18,697 nucleotides of DNA from an uncultured Lachnospiraceae bacterium (GTDB lineage: Bacteria > Bacillota_A > Clostridia > Lachnospirales > Lachnospiraceae). Position numbers and translations under genes: made by a program. How positions within the stretch are numbered: position 1 is the stretch's first letter; the number at the start of each line of letters is the position of its first letter. The notes beneath the pieces are model-generated. The model was not told where the DNA came from and made no database searches. It saw only the letters and a program-made list of their open reading frames with translations. Shown piece by piece: positions 6,358-13,609 of this stretch. The stretch lies in the NCBI GenBank assembly GCA_947564305.1, contig CANOBT010000107.1, positions 1 through 18,697 of the forward strand. The letters are read 5' to 3'.

Positions 6358-6430
6358 AAAAAAATAGGACTGCATCGGCTAGTTCAAATCACACATTTGA
6401 TGATCAAGCATAAAGCCAATTCAGTCCTAT
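6358..6430 (-). terminator. Nested stem-loop ending in U7 (terminator or attenuator)
   Basis: On the minus strand ATAGGACTG and CAGTCCTAT close a 67-nt structure and are followed by seven T. Inside are a GGCT/AGCC stem and a TCAAAT/ATTTGA hairpin with a 5-nt loop. The stem, inner helices and U-tract fit an intrinsic terminator that is part of a larger fold. It would stop transcripts arriving from the chromosome or from a leader promoter before the partition operon. Confidence 0.55.
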
Positions 6431-6535
6431 ATATAGTATTTTTTCATAAGGAATCAGCATTTCCAAAACGAACCGCCTCGTGTTACGTTATTGCAAACAA
6501 CTACTTCCTCTCAGATTTTTAAATAAAACAGGCCC

Positions 6536-6581
6536 GTCCTATCGATAAATCTGTTTGCCTATCGGCTTTTTTTCGTAGGAC
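6536..6581. other. Inverted repeat near the element end
   Basis: GTCCTA (6536-6541) and TAGGAC (6576-6581) enclose CGATA/TATCG arms and a T7 run, and the motif CCTATCG occurs twice. On the plus strand the inner stem plus T7 resembles a weak terminator. It lies about 65 bp inside the inferred element boundary, so it could also be a protein-binding arm site for recombination. Confidence 0.35.
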
Positions 6582-6618
6582 TAAATCAGCGGAAACCCTT
6601 TAATTTACTGGGTTCTTG

Positions 6619-7032
6619 CTAACTTGGCAATATCATAACACACTTCCCGCTGTCAACAACACCTATCAAAGTCCCTCTCCCCCTCAGGGAATACGGCGCC
6701 TGCTGCACAGGATTGATACAGGAAACCCTCTTTCCGTTCGTCACTTGAAAAAACAGCCTCTTTGGTTTCTCTATAAAATCTATCTCTGGAAATTCTGCTA
6801 ATTGGGGAATTAAAGACTCCCGTATCACAATCACCGCATATTCATTCGCCATCTCTGTTACAGATGTGGCAATGGAACGGATTGGTTCCAATGAACCGGA
6901 ATATTTTATGATCAAATCCCACTCCCGTTCAATGGGATTATATCCCACATCTAATTCTAACGACTTCATACGTTCTGTCTCCGTAGCATCCAACGCAAGA
7001 TTCAACAAATTATCCGCTTTTTGACTGTTCAT
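6619..7032 (-). pseudogene. S8 (subtilisin-like) peptidase, N-terminal fragment disrupted by element insertion
   Basis: Residues 1-129 look like the start of a clostridial S8 peptidase: a prodomain-like region (WDLIIKYSGSLEPIRSIATS, AVIVIRESLIPQLAEFPEIDFIEKPKRLFF) followed by RGRGTLIGVVDSG, which holds the catalytic Asp. Full-length members carry several hundred further residues with the His and Ser of the triad; here the frame ends after KCVMILPS and TAG. The fragment cannot be an active protease. The ATG at 7032 has GGAG 5 nt upstream. The break coincides with the edge of the replication/partition element, so insertion is the likely cause; the missing 3' part should lie beyond the element's other end. 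Confidence 0.8.
6643..6648. other. Inferred element/chromosome junction
   Basis: The S8 peptidase reading frame matches its family up to the Asp-Ser-Gly codons (6646-6654 on the minus strand), then immediately diverges into eight unrelated residues and a stop. Plasmid-type genes begin on the other side. The boundary is therefore within a few bases of this point; the exact att core cannot be fixed without the other end. Confidence 0.55.
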
Positions 7033-7058
7033 AAATTCTCCGTGATAACTTCTATCTA

Positions 7059-7083
7059 AAATGTCCGGACTAGCCGGACATTT
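7059..7083 (-). terminator. Perfect 10-bp palindromic hairpin downstream of the GNAT gene
   Basis: AAATGTCCGG and CCGGACATTT flank ACTAG; on the minus strand the stem runs into TTTTAG. It lies about 60 bp after the GNAT stop and 27 bp before the S8 start. It probably ends the ftsH transcript, although an operator for the peptidase gene is also possible. Confidence 0.55.
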
Positions 7084-7142
7084 CTCTTTTTACTTACAAT
7101 ATGTTCTCTTCTTTCATTTTGCCAGACTAACAAATTAAGAAA

Positions 7143-7913
7143 TCACCTATTCATCTTTTGAACCACTTCCTCCGGCTTTACAGACAATTCTACCCATGAT
7201 GGAGAAAATCCGCTTTTAATTGCATTTTTTGCCGAACGTATATTTGACCATGCGCAACAATAAAAAGGAACTTTTCCCCTTTCCAGTATTTTCACAGCCA
7301 GATTGCTTGTCAATGCCGAAGCAATTCCCTGTCTGCGATATTCACTTAATACATCAACACCTATCTGCCACATACTCTCACAATCAGCAGAACAAGCAGC
7401 CAGTCCGATCATTTTCTCTCCGTCATAAGCGCCAATGCCTAATATATCCAGTTCTTTTCTGTCCGCACACAGCGCGTTACTCCACTCCGGCAAATACAAA
7501 CTTGCAAAATCTTCTTGTTTCAATACCTTACATTCATACCGGCAGGATAATCTTTTCATTCTATCCACATCCGGCAAAAAATACTCCGCCATAAAACATA
7601 CTTTTTGTCCATGCTTTTGCATTCTGCTGTCAAGCCAATGCATATTAGGTGTCTCAAAGCAATGATAATGTTCAAATTTTCCAATATATTCTTCAACAAT
7701 ATCTTTGTATTCCTCATTAACAGACGCTACAATATTGTTTCCATACGACGCAAGATTACAGGCAATTGGTTCCTTGTAATATTTTCTTGCTGTCGGCCCG
7801 ATTTTCAATTTTGCGATTACATTCTCACTTTTAAAAAAGTCCTCTTCCTGACAATTGAAATCGGCTGCTGACTGCCTCATTGCAATCTGCAGAATATCCT
7901 TATTTGTAAACAA
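7143..7913 (-). CDS. GNAT-family N-acetyltransferase, 256 aa
   Basis: The C-terminal half is a GNAT fold: IGLAACSADCESMWQIGVDV followed by the acetyl-CoA-binding motif A SEYRRQGIASALTSNLA (about residues 190-206) and a motif B-like FYCCAWSNIRSAKNAIKSGF. The N-terminal ~110 residues are a separate region of unknown role, so the substrate (amine, peptide or protein) cannot be named. I chose a TTG start at 7913 because GGAGG lies 8 nt upstream; the longer frame would start on the TTG that overlaps this ribosome site. It follows the DUF308 gene by 45 bp on the same strand and probably belongs to the ftsH transcript. Confidence 0.85.
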   Translation of the reverse strand: MFTNKDILQIAMRQSAADFNCQEEDFFKSENVIAKLKIGPTARKYYKEPIACNLASYGNNIVASVNEEYKDIVEEYIGKFEHYHCFETPNMHWLDSRMQKHGQKVCFMAEYFLPDVDRMKRLSCRYECKVLKQEDFASLYLPEWSNALCADRKELDILGIGAYDGEKMIGLAACSADCESMWQIGVDVLSEYRRQGIASALTSNLAVKILERGKVPFYCCAWSNIRSAKNAIKSGFSPSWVELSVKPEEVVQKMNR

Positions 7914-7958
7914 AGTTCTTACCTCCAAAAATTCAAGTTTAACAATGAAGCCTCCGGT

Positions 7959-8507
7959 TCAACGGGAATCTCTTCTATGCAAAGCAGCCACAATGCTGTC
8001 AATCCCTAGTAGAAGCAGATAGACAGCTACAATATATCCCATAAAACGCATAGTCATAAAAGTAAGCACAGGGTTGAAAAACATCATAATGCCAAGAATT
8101 ACCCCGACAATATTCACAATTAATGTAAAAGTATAGAAGAACTTCATTCCTGCCATACGGTATATGTATATATGCGAAAGCTTCGAAATACAATGAGCGA
8201 TAAACCAAATAGGGAACAACAGGGACAAAATCCATTTTCCGGCATTAGGATGAACCAACAGCATGAAGCCGCACATCACACTGATTATGCCGGAAATCAG
8301 GGAAAGCAAAGGCCCAACCCCTGTATATTTTTCCATTCTGATATAGGTTAAAATATCATCGATTCCTGTTATCACTGCAATCAGGCCATAAATTACCACA
8401 ATACTCGTCAACAGGCTGCCCGGACGTAAAAATGTGAAAACACTCAGCAAAATCAACAGTACACCCACCGCCAGTTCCATCCAGACAAATCCGGAATATT
8501 TTTTCAT
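7959..8507 (-). CDS. DUF308 / HdeD-like membrane protein, 182 aa
   Basis: Six hydrophobic segments are visible in three pairs (about residues 9-27, 33-50, 65-85, 90-107, 125-143, 148-170), the repeat architecture of the DUF308/HdeD family. In enterobacteria HdeD is linked to acid resistance, but the role in clostridia is not established. The start codon overlaps the ftsH stop in an ATGA arrangement (8504-8507), so the two are translationally coupled. This suggests a membrane-quality or stress role alongside FtsH, which is inference from context. Confidence 0.8.
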   Translation of the reverse strand: MKKYSGFVWMELAVGVLLILLSVFTFLRPGSLLTSIVVIYGLIAVITGIDDILTYIRMEKYTGVGPLLSLISGIISVMCGFMLLVHPNAGKWILSLLFPIWFIAHCISKLSHIYIYRMAGMKFFYTFTLIVNIVGVILGIMMFFNPVLTFMTMRFMGYIVAVYLLLLGIDSIVAALHRRDSR

Positions 8508-10372
8508 TCCTGTGCACCATCCTTTCCCTTCTGCACTTCTAACAATTTCGCTTCACTAATATCCTCTTTTCCACCTAGAATCCCCATAAACTCTTCCCCG
8601 GTTATGGTCTCCTTTTCATAGAGGAACTCCGCCAGTTCGTCCAGCTTGCCACGGTTATCATTCAAAAGATTCCTTGCCTTTTCATGCTGCGACTTGACTA
8701 GCTCAACAACCTTCTTGTCGATTTCCTTCTGGGTATCTGCAGAGCAGGCAAGCGAGGTATCTCCGCCCAAATACTGATTCGTCACCGTCTCCATTGCAAC
8801 CATATCAAATTCTTCACTCATGCCATAGCGGGTAATCATAGCGCGGGCAAGCTTGGTTGCCTGCTCGATATCATTAGAAGCCCCTGTCGTAATTTCTCCA
8901 AATACGATTTCCTCCGCTGCTCGTCCTCCGGTAAATGTTGCAATCTTATTCTCAATTTCCTGCTGGGTCATCAAGACTTTATCTCCCTGTTCTACCTGCA
9001 TCGTATATCCAAGCGCGCCGGATGTCCTTGGAATGATGGTAATCTTCTGAACCGGTGCAGAATGGCTCTGCATGGCAGCTACAAGAGCATGGCCGATTTC
9101 GTGATAGGCCACGACTTTCTTCTCGCTGTCAGATAAAATCGCATTCTTCTTCTGGTATCCGGCAATCACAACCTCAATACTTTCTTCCAAATCCGCCTGA
9201 GTTACCACCGTACGGCCGCTTCGGACGGCCCTCAATGCAGCTTCATTGACAATATTGGCCAACTCCGCTCCGGATGTACCGGAGGCCATACGTGCAATCG
9301 TGTGGAAATCCACATCATCGGCCAGCCTGGTTTTCTTCGCATGCACCTTCAAGATAGCTTCACGGCCTGCCAGATCAGGCAGTTCCACAGGAACCCGTCT
9401 GTCAAACCGTCCTGGTCTTGTAAGTGCAGGATCAAGAGATTCCGGACGGTTTGTCGCCGCCAAAATGATAACACCATTGTTCCCTTCAAAACCGTCCATC
9501 TCGGTCAGAAGCTGATTCAAGGTCTGCTCACGCTCATCATTTCCGCCAACCTGCCCATCCCTTTTCTTTCCAATCGCATCAATTTCATCAATAAAGACAA
9601 TACAAGGTGCTTTTTCCTTGGCCTGTTTAAATAAATCCCGCACTTTAGAGGCGCCCATACCTACAAACATCTCTACAAATTCAGAGCCGGACATAGAGAA
9701 AAACGGCACGTTCGCTTCCCCTGCCACTGCTTTCGCCAGCATGGTCTTGCCTGTACCTGGAGGTCCTACCAGCAAAAGCCCTTTAGGCATGGAGGCGCCT
9801 ACCTCCGTATATTTCTGAGGATTATGCAAGTAATCCACAATCTCCGTCAGACTTTCCTTAGCCTCATCCTCTCCGGCCACATCATCAAAATGAATTCCTT
9901 CGGTAGACTGAACATAAACTTTCGCATTACTCTTACCAAACATCATCGCATTCGGCCCACCTGCCCGCTCTGTCAGTTTCCGCCCCAGGTACTGTCCAAG
10001 AATAATAAATATCAACATTGGCAGTATAGCCGACAGAAAAATACTAAGCAGCGGCGATGCGGGCTTTTCAATGTCTTTTGCAAATACAGCGCCCGAATCA
10101 TAGAGACGCTGAGTCAGGCCGGGGTCCTCCATGATTCCGGTTGTATAAACTTTCGTGTCATCCTTGTCTGTAAAAATGATTTCGGAACTGTCCATCTGTA
10201 CCCTGCCAATGTTATTTTCCTCTGTCATTTTCATAAAGGTGCCATAATCTACCTCCACGATTCGTCCCTCCATGAGAAGCGGGGACACCACCATATTGAA
10301 CAGAAAAACAATCAGCAGTACGATTCCGTAGTAATAAATCAGTGGCTTTTTTGGTGATTTCACTTCTTTCAT
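8504..10372 (-). CDS. ftsH: ATP-dependent zinc metalloprotease FtsH, 622 aa
   Basis: This is a membrane-anchored AAA+ protease that extracts and degrades membrane and misfolded proteins as a hexamer. There are two membrane segments (about 12-33 and 108-126) around a small extracytoplasmic domain. The AAA+ module has Walker A GPPGTGKT (203-210), pore loop FVGMGA (236-241), Walker B IDEID (261-265) and the second region of homology [20 protein letters not shown] (307-326). The M41 zinc site is HEIGH (424-428), where HEAGH is more usual; both His and the Glu are kept. Length is normal for the family. AAAGGA precedes the ATG, and a TTGAAA/TATACT promoter lies 70-100 bp upstream. The pairing with DUF308 and the variant zinc motif suggest it could be a second FtsH paralogue. 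Confidence 0.97.
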   Translation of the reverse strand: MKEVKSPKKPLIYYYGIVLLIVFLFNMVVSPLLMEGRIVEVDYGTFMKMTEENNIGRVQMDSSEIIFTDKDDTKVYTTGIMEDPGLTQRLYDSGAVFAKDIEKPASPLLSIFLSAILPMLIFIILGQYLGRKLTERAGGPNAMMFGKSNAKVYVQSTEGIHFDDVAGEDEAKESLTEIVDYLHNPQKYTEVGASMPKGLLLVGPPGTGKTMLAKAVAGEANVPFFSMSGSEFVEMFVGMGASKVRDLFKQAKEKAPCIVFIDEIDAIGKKRDGQVGGNDEREQTLNQLLTEMDGFEGNNGVIILAATNRPESLDPALTRPGRFDRRVPVELPDLAGREAILKVHAKKTRLADDVDFHTIARMASGTSGAELANIVNEAALRAVRSGRTVVTQADLEESIEVVIAGYQKKNAILSDSEKKVVAYHEIGHALVAAMQSHSAPVQKITIIPRTSGALGYTMQVEQGDKVLMTQQEIENKIATFTGGRAAEEIVFGEITTGASNDIEQATKLARAMITRYGMSEEFDMVAMETVTNQYLGGDTSLACSADTQKEIDKKVVELVKSQHEKARNLLNDNRGKLDELAEFLYEKETITGEEFMGILGGKEDISEAKLLEVQKGKDGAQE

Positions 10373-10440
10373 AAACTATTTCCTTTCTTTGTATAACAGC
10401 TAAATACAAAAAATGTATTCTCCAGGTAAACATTACCATT

Positions 10441-10469
10441 AGTATAAACCTGCGTTTCCTGTATTTCAA
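10441..10469 (-). promoter_or_regulatory. Sigma-A type promoter for ftsH
   Basis: On the minus strand the -35 TTGAAA (10464-10469) and -10 TATACT (10441-10446) are separated by exactly 17 bp. The box pair lies about 70 bp upstream of the ftsH ATG and after the rubrerythrin terminator, so ftsH, DUF308 and possibly the GNAT gene start here. Confidence 0.7.
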
Positions 10470-10504
10470 TAGACAATCTTTCCCCGATGTCCAATAACAA
10501 AATA

Positions 10505-10547
10505 AAAACGACGCTATCCCTGTCAAAACAGAACAAAGCGCCGTTTT
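10505..10547 (-). terminator. Terminator hairpin after rubrerythrin
   Basis: AAAACGACGCT (10505-10515) pairs with AGCGCCGTTTT (10537-10547) with one mismatch around a 21-nt loop. On the minus strand the stem ends in CGTTTTTATTTT. It lies 55 bp after the rubrerythrin stop and before the ftsH promoter. Confidence 0.7.
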
Positions 10548-10602
10548 ACGTTTCCATAAACCTGACATTCTAAAAAAAGTACCGAAAGATTTTGGAGACT
10601 AT

Positions 10603-11205
10603 CTAATTCTCTCCCTTATAAGGAGCCAGCGTATAAGGCAGGAAATATCCCTGTTCATGATGACAGGAAGGGCATGACCCGGGTGCCTGCTTTCCTTCAA
10701 AAATATATCCGCAGTTTGTGCAGATCCATTTTCCAGTATTTCCGTCATAAAAATATGCATCCTTTTCCAACATCCCCGCCACTTCTGCAAACCGAAGCTG
10801 ATGGGAGCGTTCTACTTCCGCAATCAATGAAAATGCGGAAGCAGCTTCCAGGAAGCCTTCCTCCTTGGCAACTCTGGAAAACTCCTGATAAACATCCTCT
10901 GCCTCTTCTCTTTCATTATGCTCTGCAGCACGAATCAATTCGGCCAAGCTCTCCTGCTGATCCACAGGATATCCTCCGTCAATAAAAATGGTCTCGCCTG
11001 ACAGACTCTTTAACAATTCATAATATCGCTCTGCATGCGCACGCTCCTGATCCGCTGTATATTCAAAAATATCTGCAATCGAGTACATTTTCATCTTTCT
11101 TGCTTTTTCCGCTCCAAATGTATACCTGTTCCTTGCCTGGCTCTCCCCGGCGAATGCCCGCATCAGATTTTCTTTTGTCTTGCTTTCTGCAAAATTAACA
11201 GCCAT
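10603..11205 (-). CDS. rbr: Rubrerythrin, 200 aa
   Basis: A non-haem iron peroxidase that reduces hydrogen peroxide in the cytoplasm of anaerobes. The ferritin-like four-helix domain (residues 1-145) has the diiron ligands in AGESQARNRY (E21), ADQERAHAERY (E54, H57), NEREEAEDVY (around 97-103) and AEVERSHQLRF (E130/E133, H136). The C-terminal rubredoxin domain has the two Cys pairs CTNCGY (162, 165) and CPSC (178, 181). The ATG at 11205 has AAAGGAG 8 nt upstream; the longer in-frame start has no comparable site. It appears monocistronic, with a terminator at 10505-10547. I saw no convincing PerR box upstream. Confidence 0.95.
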   Translation of the reverse strand: MAVNFAESKTKENLMRAFAGESQARNRYTFGAEKARKMKMYSIADIFEYTADQERAHAERYYELLKSLSGETIFIDGGYPVDQQESLAELIRAAEHNEREEAEDVYQEFSRVAKEEGFLEAASAFSLIAEVERSHQLRFAEVAGMLEKDAYFYDGNTGKWICTNCGYIFEGKQAPGSCPSCHHEQGYFLPYTLAPYKGEN

Positions 11206-11299
11206 AGTACAGACTCCTTTCCTTTTTCTGGATATTTCATAAATAGTCTGTCCCATGGCTGGAAAAATATACTTCTATTGTAAAACTTATCCGTATTTC

Positions 11300-12319
11300 T
11301 TAATTAAACCCAATCAACCGCCTTGCAACACTATATGCCATAGACGATACCTTTCTCCCGGATCTTCCCGGCAGGTTCATCGTCTGTCCCAGGATACCAT
11401 ACCGAATTTTTAAAAAGGTCTTATAATCCCTCTGCCGCAGATACACCCAAAGTTCCTTTTTCTTCTGCAGATTCTCCGCATTCTTGGAGCGGATACAGAG
11501 AATAGAAGATACCGTCATCATGATTGCCAGATAATTAATCATATATTTTCTCAGCTTTTTCTCCGTAATCAGCTTCAAATCATACATCGATATCATGCTT
11601 TTCGTCACATAAATCTGCTGGTCAACCCGGCTGATCATAATCTTCTCATTGACCGACTGGTCTTCCCTTCCAATAAAATAGCGATAAAAATCCACATCCA
11701 TATAATAGAGCTTTCTTACATGCGGCAACGGATAATACACATAAATATTGTCAACATAGAATGTATGCTTGGGCAGCTCTAGCTGACATAATTTGAGCAT
11801 CTCTGTACGGTACATGACAGAATGCATCAAGATATACTGGTCTAAATGAAAGCTTCCGATATCATCCCACCTGAAAATCTCATTCTGCGGCAGAACATTG
11901 CGGTAATGGATTACTTTTTTATGCTCCATCCCGGTCTTTTCATACACATAATTAGATACCAGCATATCCACATCTGTTCCCTCGGCAGCAAATCCCTTGA
12001 CTACTTCCAAAATTTTCATCAGGGAATCTTCGTCAACCCAGTCATCACTGTCCACTACTTTAAAATATTGGCCTGTGGCCTGAGACAGTCCTACATTCAC
12101 TGCGTCCCCATGGCCTCCGTTCTCTTTGTTAAGCACTTTTACGATAGACGGATATTTCTGCGCATACTCCATTCCAATCTCCCGCGTTCTGTCCGTAGAT
12201 CCATCATTGACAATCAAAATCTCTACATCCTCACCCGCCGGCAAAATGGATTGAACTGCCTTTTCCATATAGCTCTCCGAATTATAACATGGAATTGCGA
12301 AAGTTATATATTTCATCAT
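11300..12319 (-). CDS. Family 2 glycosyltransferase, 339 aa
   Basis: The N-terminal GT-A domain is clear: ITFAIPCYNSESYMEKAV, then VEILIVNDGSTDRT, GGHGDAVNVGLSQATGQYF and the metal-binding VVDSDDWVDEDSL (about residues 88-100). It should transfer a nucleotide-activated sugar to a cell-surface polysaccharide, glycolipid or teichoic-type acceptor at the cytoplasmic membrane face. No certain membrane segment is visible, though the C-terminal YLAIMMTVSSILCI stretch (about 265-280) is hydrophobic. AGGAG lies 6 nt before the ATG at 12319; a second ATG follows directly. It stands alone and not in a polysaccharide cluster, so donor and acceptor are unknown. Confidence 0.9.
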   Translation of the reverse strand: MMKYITFAIPCYNSESYMEKAVQSILPAGEDVEILIVNDGSTDRTREIGMEYAQKYPSIVKVLNKENGGHGDAVNVGLSQATGQYFKVVDSDDWVDEDSLMKILEVVKGFAAEGTDVDMLVSNYVYEKTGMEHKKVIHYRNVLPQNEIFRWDDIGSFHLDQYILMHSVMYRTEMLKLCQLELPKHTFYVDNIYVYYPLPHVRKLYYMDVDFYRYFIGREDQSVNEKIMISRVDQQIYVTKSMISMYDLKLITEKKLRKYMINYLAIMMTVSSILCIRSKNAENLQKKKELWVYLRQRDYKTFLKIRYGILGQTMNLPGRSGRKVSSMAYSVARRLIGFN

Positions 12320-12389
12320 CAACCTCTCCTATTTCACGCTTTTTTCCAACATTACGCATTATACCCTATTCTATCTTATTTGAAAAGGG

Positions 12390-12866
12390 TTAATCCGCTT
12401 TCGCCCGCCTCTTTCCGGTCATTTCCTCCACCACAAGCTTCATAGCGGTTGTCCCTTGCATCGCTTTTGTATCAAATTCAAAATGTTCCTCATGATAATA
12501 GTCCGTCAAAATCGTCAATGCATCCATCTTCTCTTCATCCGATACGATTTCCAATTTTCCCCTTCCGATGACACTCTCATAGTTCATGGTACAGTATCCC
12601 TTCTCCCTGTCGGACAGCAACCCGTGGGAGCAGTCCATCTCGAAGGAGGCGCGAGCATCCCTCTCAATCAGCTCATATTTTTTTCCCTGTACGGCCCCAT
12701 GAAAATAGAGAGTCACCTGTTGATTCTCGACTTTCAGGCCAAAATTCAGAGGAAGAATATATGGATATCCCTCCTCATCATTGAGTGCAAGTCTGCATAC
12801 ATCACATTTTTTCATAATCTCAATCATTTCATCAAAATTTTTCACTTCACGGTCAGTTCTTCTCAT
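12390..12866 (-). CDS. Pyridoxamine 5'-phosphate oxidase-like (NimA-type) flavoprotein, 158 aa
   Basis: A single split-barrel FMN-binding domain. It has IMKKCDVCRLALNDEEGYPYILPLNF, the usual opening of these proteins, then TLYFHGAVQGKKYELIERDARASFEM and CTMNYESVIGRGKLEIVSDEEK. The family includes nitroimidazole-resistance (Nim) proteins and general flavin reductases; which one this is cannot be told from sequence. It is likely cytoplasmic and FMN- or haem-binding. AAGGAAG lies 4 nt before the ATG at 12866. It is 70 bp upstream of the glycosyltransferase on the same strand and may be cotranscribed. The 216 bp between its start and the tRNA promoter at 13083 are AT-rich, and I see nothing definite there. 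Confidence 0.88.
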   Translation of the reverse strand: MRRTDREVKNFDEMIEIMKKCDVCRLALNDEEGYPYILPLNFGLKVENQQVTLYFHGAVQGKKYELIERDARASFEMDCSHGLLSDREKGYCTMNYESVIGRGKLEIVSDEEKMDALTILTDYYHEEHFEFDTKAMQGTTAMKLVVEEMTGKRRAKAD

Positions 12867-13082
12867 TCAACTTCCTTCTTTCTCATATTGTAGTATAGAC
12901 AATATTTCAACATAATTTACGGTATCATGACTCCATCCTTCTGTCAATATTTGTAAAAAAACTGAACAACTATTTTTATCTTAACTACCTTCCAGAAGAA
13001 AGCTGACTTTTCACATCCTTCCCACAAAATCAAACTTTTTACCTCTCCACAAAAAAATCTTTGGAAAGTTGTAAATTGGGTG

Positions 13083-13111
13083 TTGACGTCTAAGAATATT
13101 TATGATAGAAT
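13083..13111 (+). promoter_or_regulatory. Sigma-A promoter for tRNA-Ser
   Basis: TTGACG (13083-13088) and TAGAAT (13106-13111) are 17 bp apart, each one base from consensus, with the tRNA starting about 40 bp downstream. Confidence 0.75.
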
Positions 13112-13152
13112 ACATACGTTTCAAGCCAAAAGGAAATGCTATAATCGTAGAT

Positions 13153-13238
13153 GGAGAGGTATCGAAGTGGTCATAACGAGGCGGTCTTGAAAACCGTTTG
13201 TCCGCAAGGGCGCGTGGGTTCGAATCCCACCCTCTCCG
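13153..13238 (+). tRNA. tRNA-Ser (UGA)
   Basis: An 86-nt class II tRNA with acceptor arms GGAGAGG and CCTCTCC, discriminator G, anticodon loop CTTGAAA (anticodon UGA, reads UCA), long variable arm TGTCCGCAAGGGCG, and T-arm GTGGGTTCGAATCCCAC. CCA is not encoded. It has its own promoter and terminator. Confidence 0.97.
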
Positions 13239-13241
13239 CTG

Positions 13242-13280
13242 AACTGCTGTATGTGATTCATACAGCAGTTTTTATTTTCT
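13242..13280 (+). terminator. Strong intrinsic terminator after tRNA-Ser
   Basis: AACTGCTGTATG pairs perfectly with CATACAGCAGTT (12 bp, 5-nt loop) and is followed by TTTTATTTTC, immediately after the tRNA. Confidence 0.85.
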
Positions 13281-13285
13281 CATCA

Positions 13286-13430
13286 GTCAAAAACCCCGCA
13301 GCAAGCTGACTGGACATCAAATTTCCAACGCAGCAAGCTGCGGGGTATTTGACCCTCGCGGCAGTCGCCAAGTGTACATGCCCGCATGTGCACTTGGCTC
13401 GTTGCTTCGCGGGAATTAATGAACTGCCGC
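13286..13430. repeat. Large nested palindromes (probable dispersed structured repeat)
   Basis: The first stem has 17-nt arms with one mismatch (13286-13302 / 13337-13353) closing on CCCCGCAGC/GCTGCGGGG; its loop side repeats CGCAGCAAGCTG (13297-13308, 13329-13340). The second has outer arms GCGGCAGT (13358-13365) and ACTGCCGC (13423-13430) around a 14-bp stem with loop CCCG (13367-13398). There is no convincing gene here; short frames across it are chance. The GC-rich mirrored layout in an AT-rich intergenic gap suggests a mobile palindromic repeat or a structured RNA. Confidence 0.65.
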
Positions 13431-13436
13431 AACCAC

Positions 13437-13465
13437 TGGAAATCACTCATATAACAGCATACAAT
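13437..13465 (+). promoter_or_regulatory. Possible promoter for the LytTR gene
   Basis: TGGAAA (13437-13442) and TACAAT (13460-13465) are spaced 17 bp; the -10 is good and the -35 matches 4 of 6. It lies just after the palindromic region and 145 bp before the LytTR start, so the transcript would include the 22-codon ORF. Confidence 0.35.
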
Positions 13466-13499
13466 ATGCGGACAAAGTCTGATTATTGGAGGACATCCC

Positions 13500-13568
13500 G
13501 TGCATTACAAGGTAAAAAGTGGTATGATTTACCATGATAAATACCGGCATCGAAAAGAGAAATTTTGA
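13500..13568 (+). CDS. Possible 22-codon small ORF upstream of LytTR
   Basis: A GTG at 13500 follows GGAGG by 7 nt and opens 22 codons ending at TGA 13566-13568. The peptide is basic and aromatic, with Tyr-His pairs and a KYRHRKEKF end. It is 41 bp before the LytTR start on the same strand. It could be a leader or regulatory peptide, but an open frame this short can occur by chance. Confidence 0.3.
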   Translation: MHYKVKSGMIYHDKYRHRKEKF

Positions 13569-13609
13569 TTTCGAGCTTTTGATAGCAATAACTGTAGGTG
13601 AAGTTAAAC

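Noticed and set aside
6227..6630. Similar 12-13 bp stretches GCTAACTGGCAA (6228-6239) and GCTAACTTGGCAA (6618-6630) as att sites
   Set aside because: Both are inside the element by the peptidase boundary argument and differ by one inserted base; too weak to call.
9824..10357. 177-codon plus-strand open frame
   Set aside because: It lies antisense within ftsH and has no recognisable domain or ribosome site.
13258..13537. Short open frames on both strands between tRNA-Ser and the LytTR gene
   Set aside because: They are made largely of the palindromic sequence; the composition (Cys/His runs) reflects the repeat and no ribosome sites are present.
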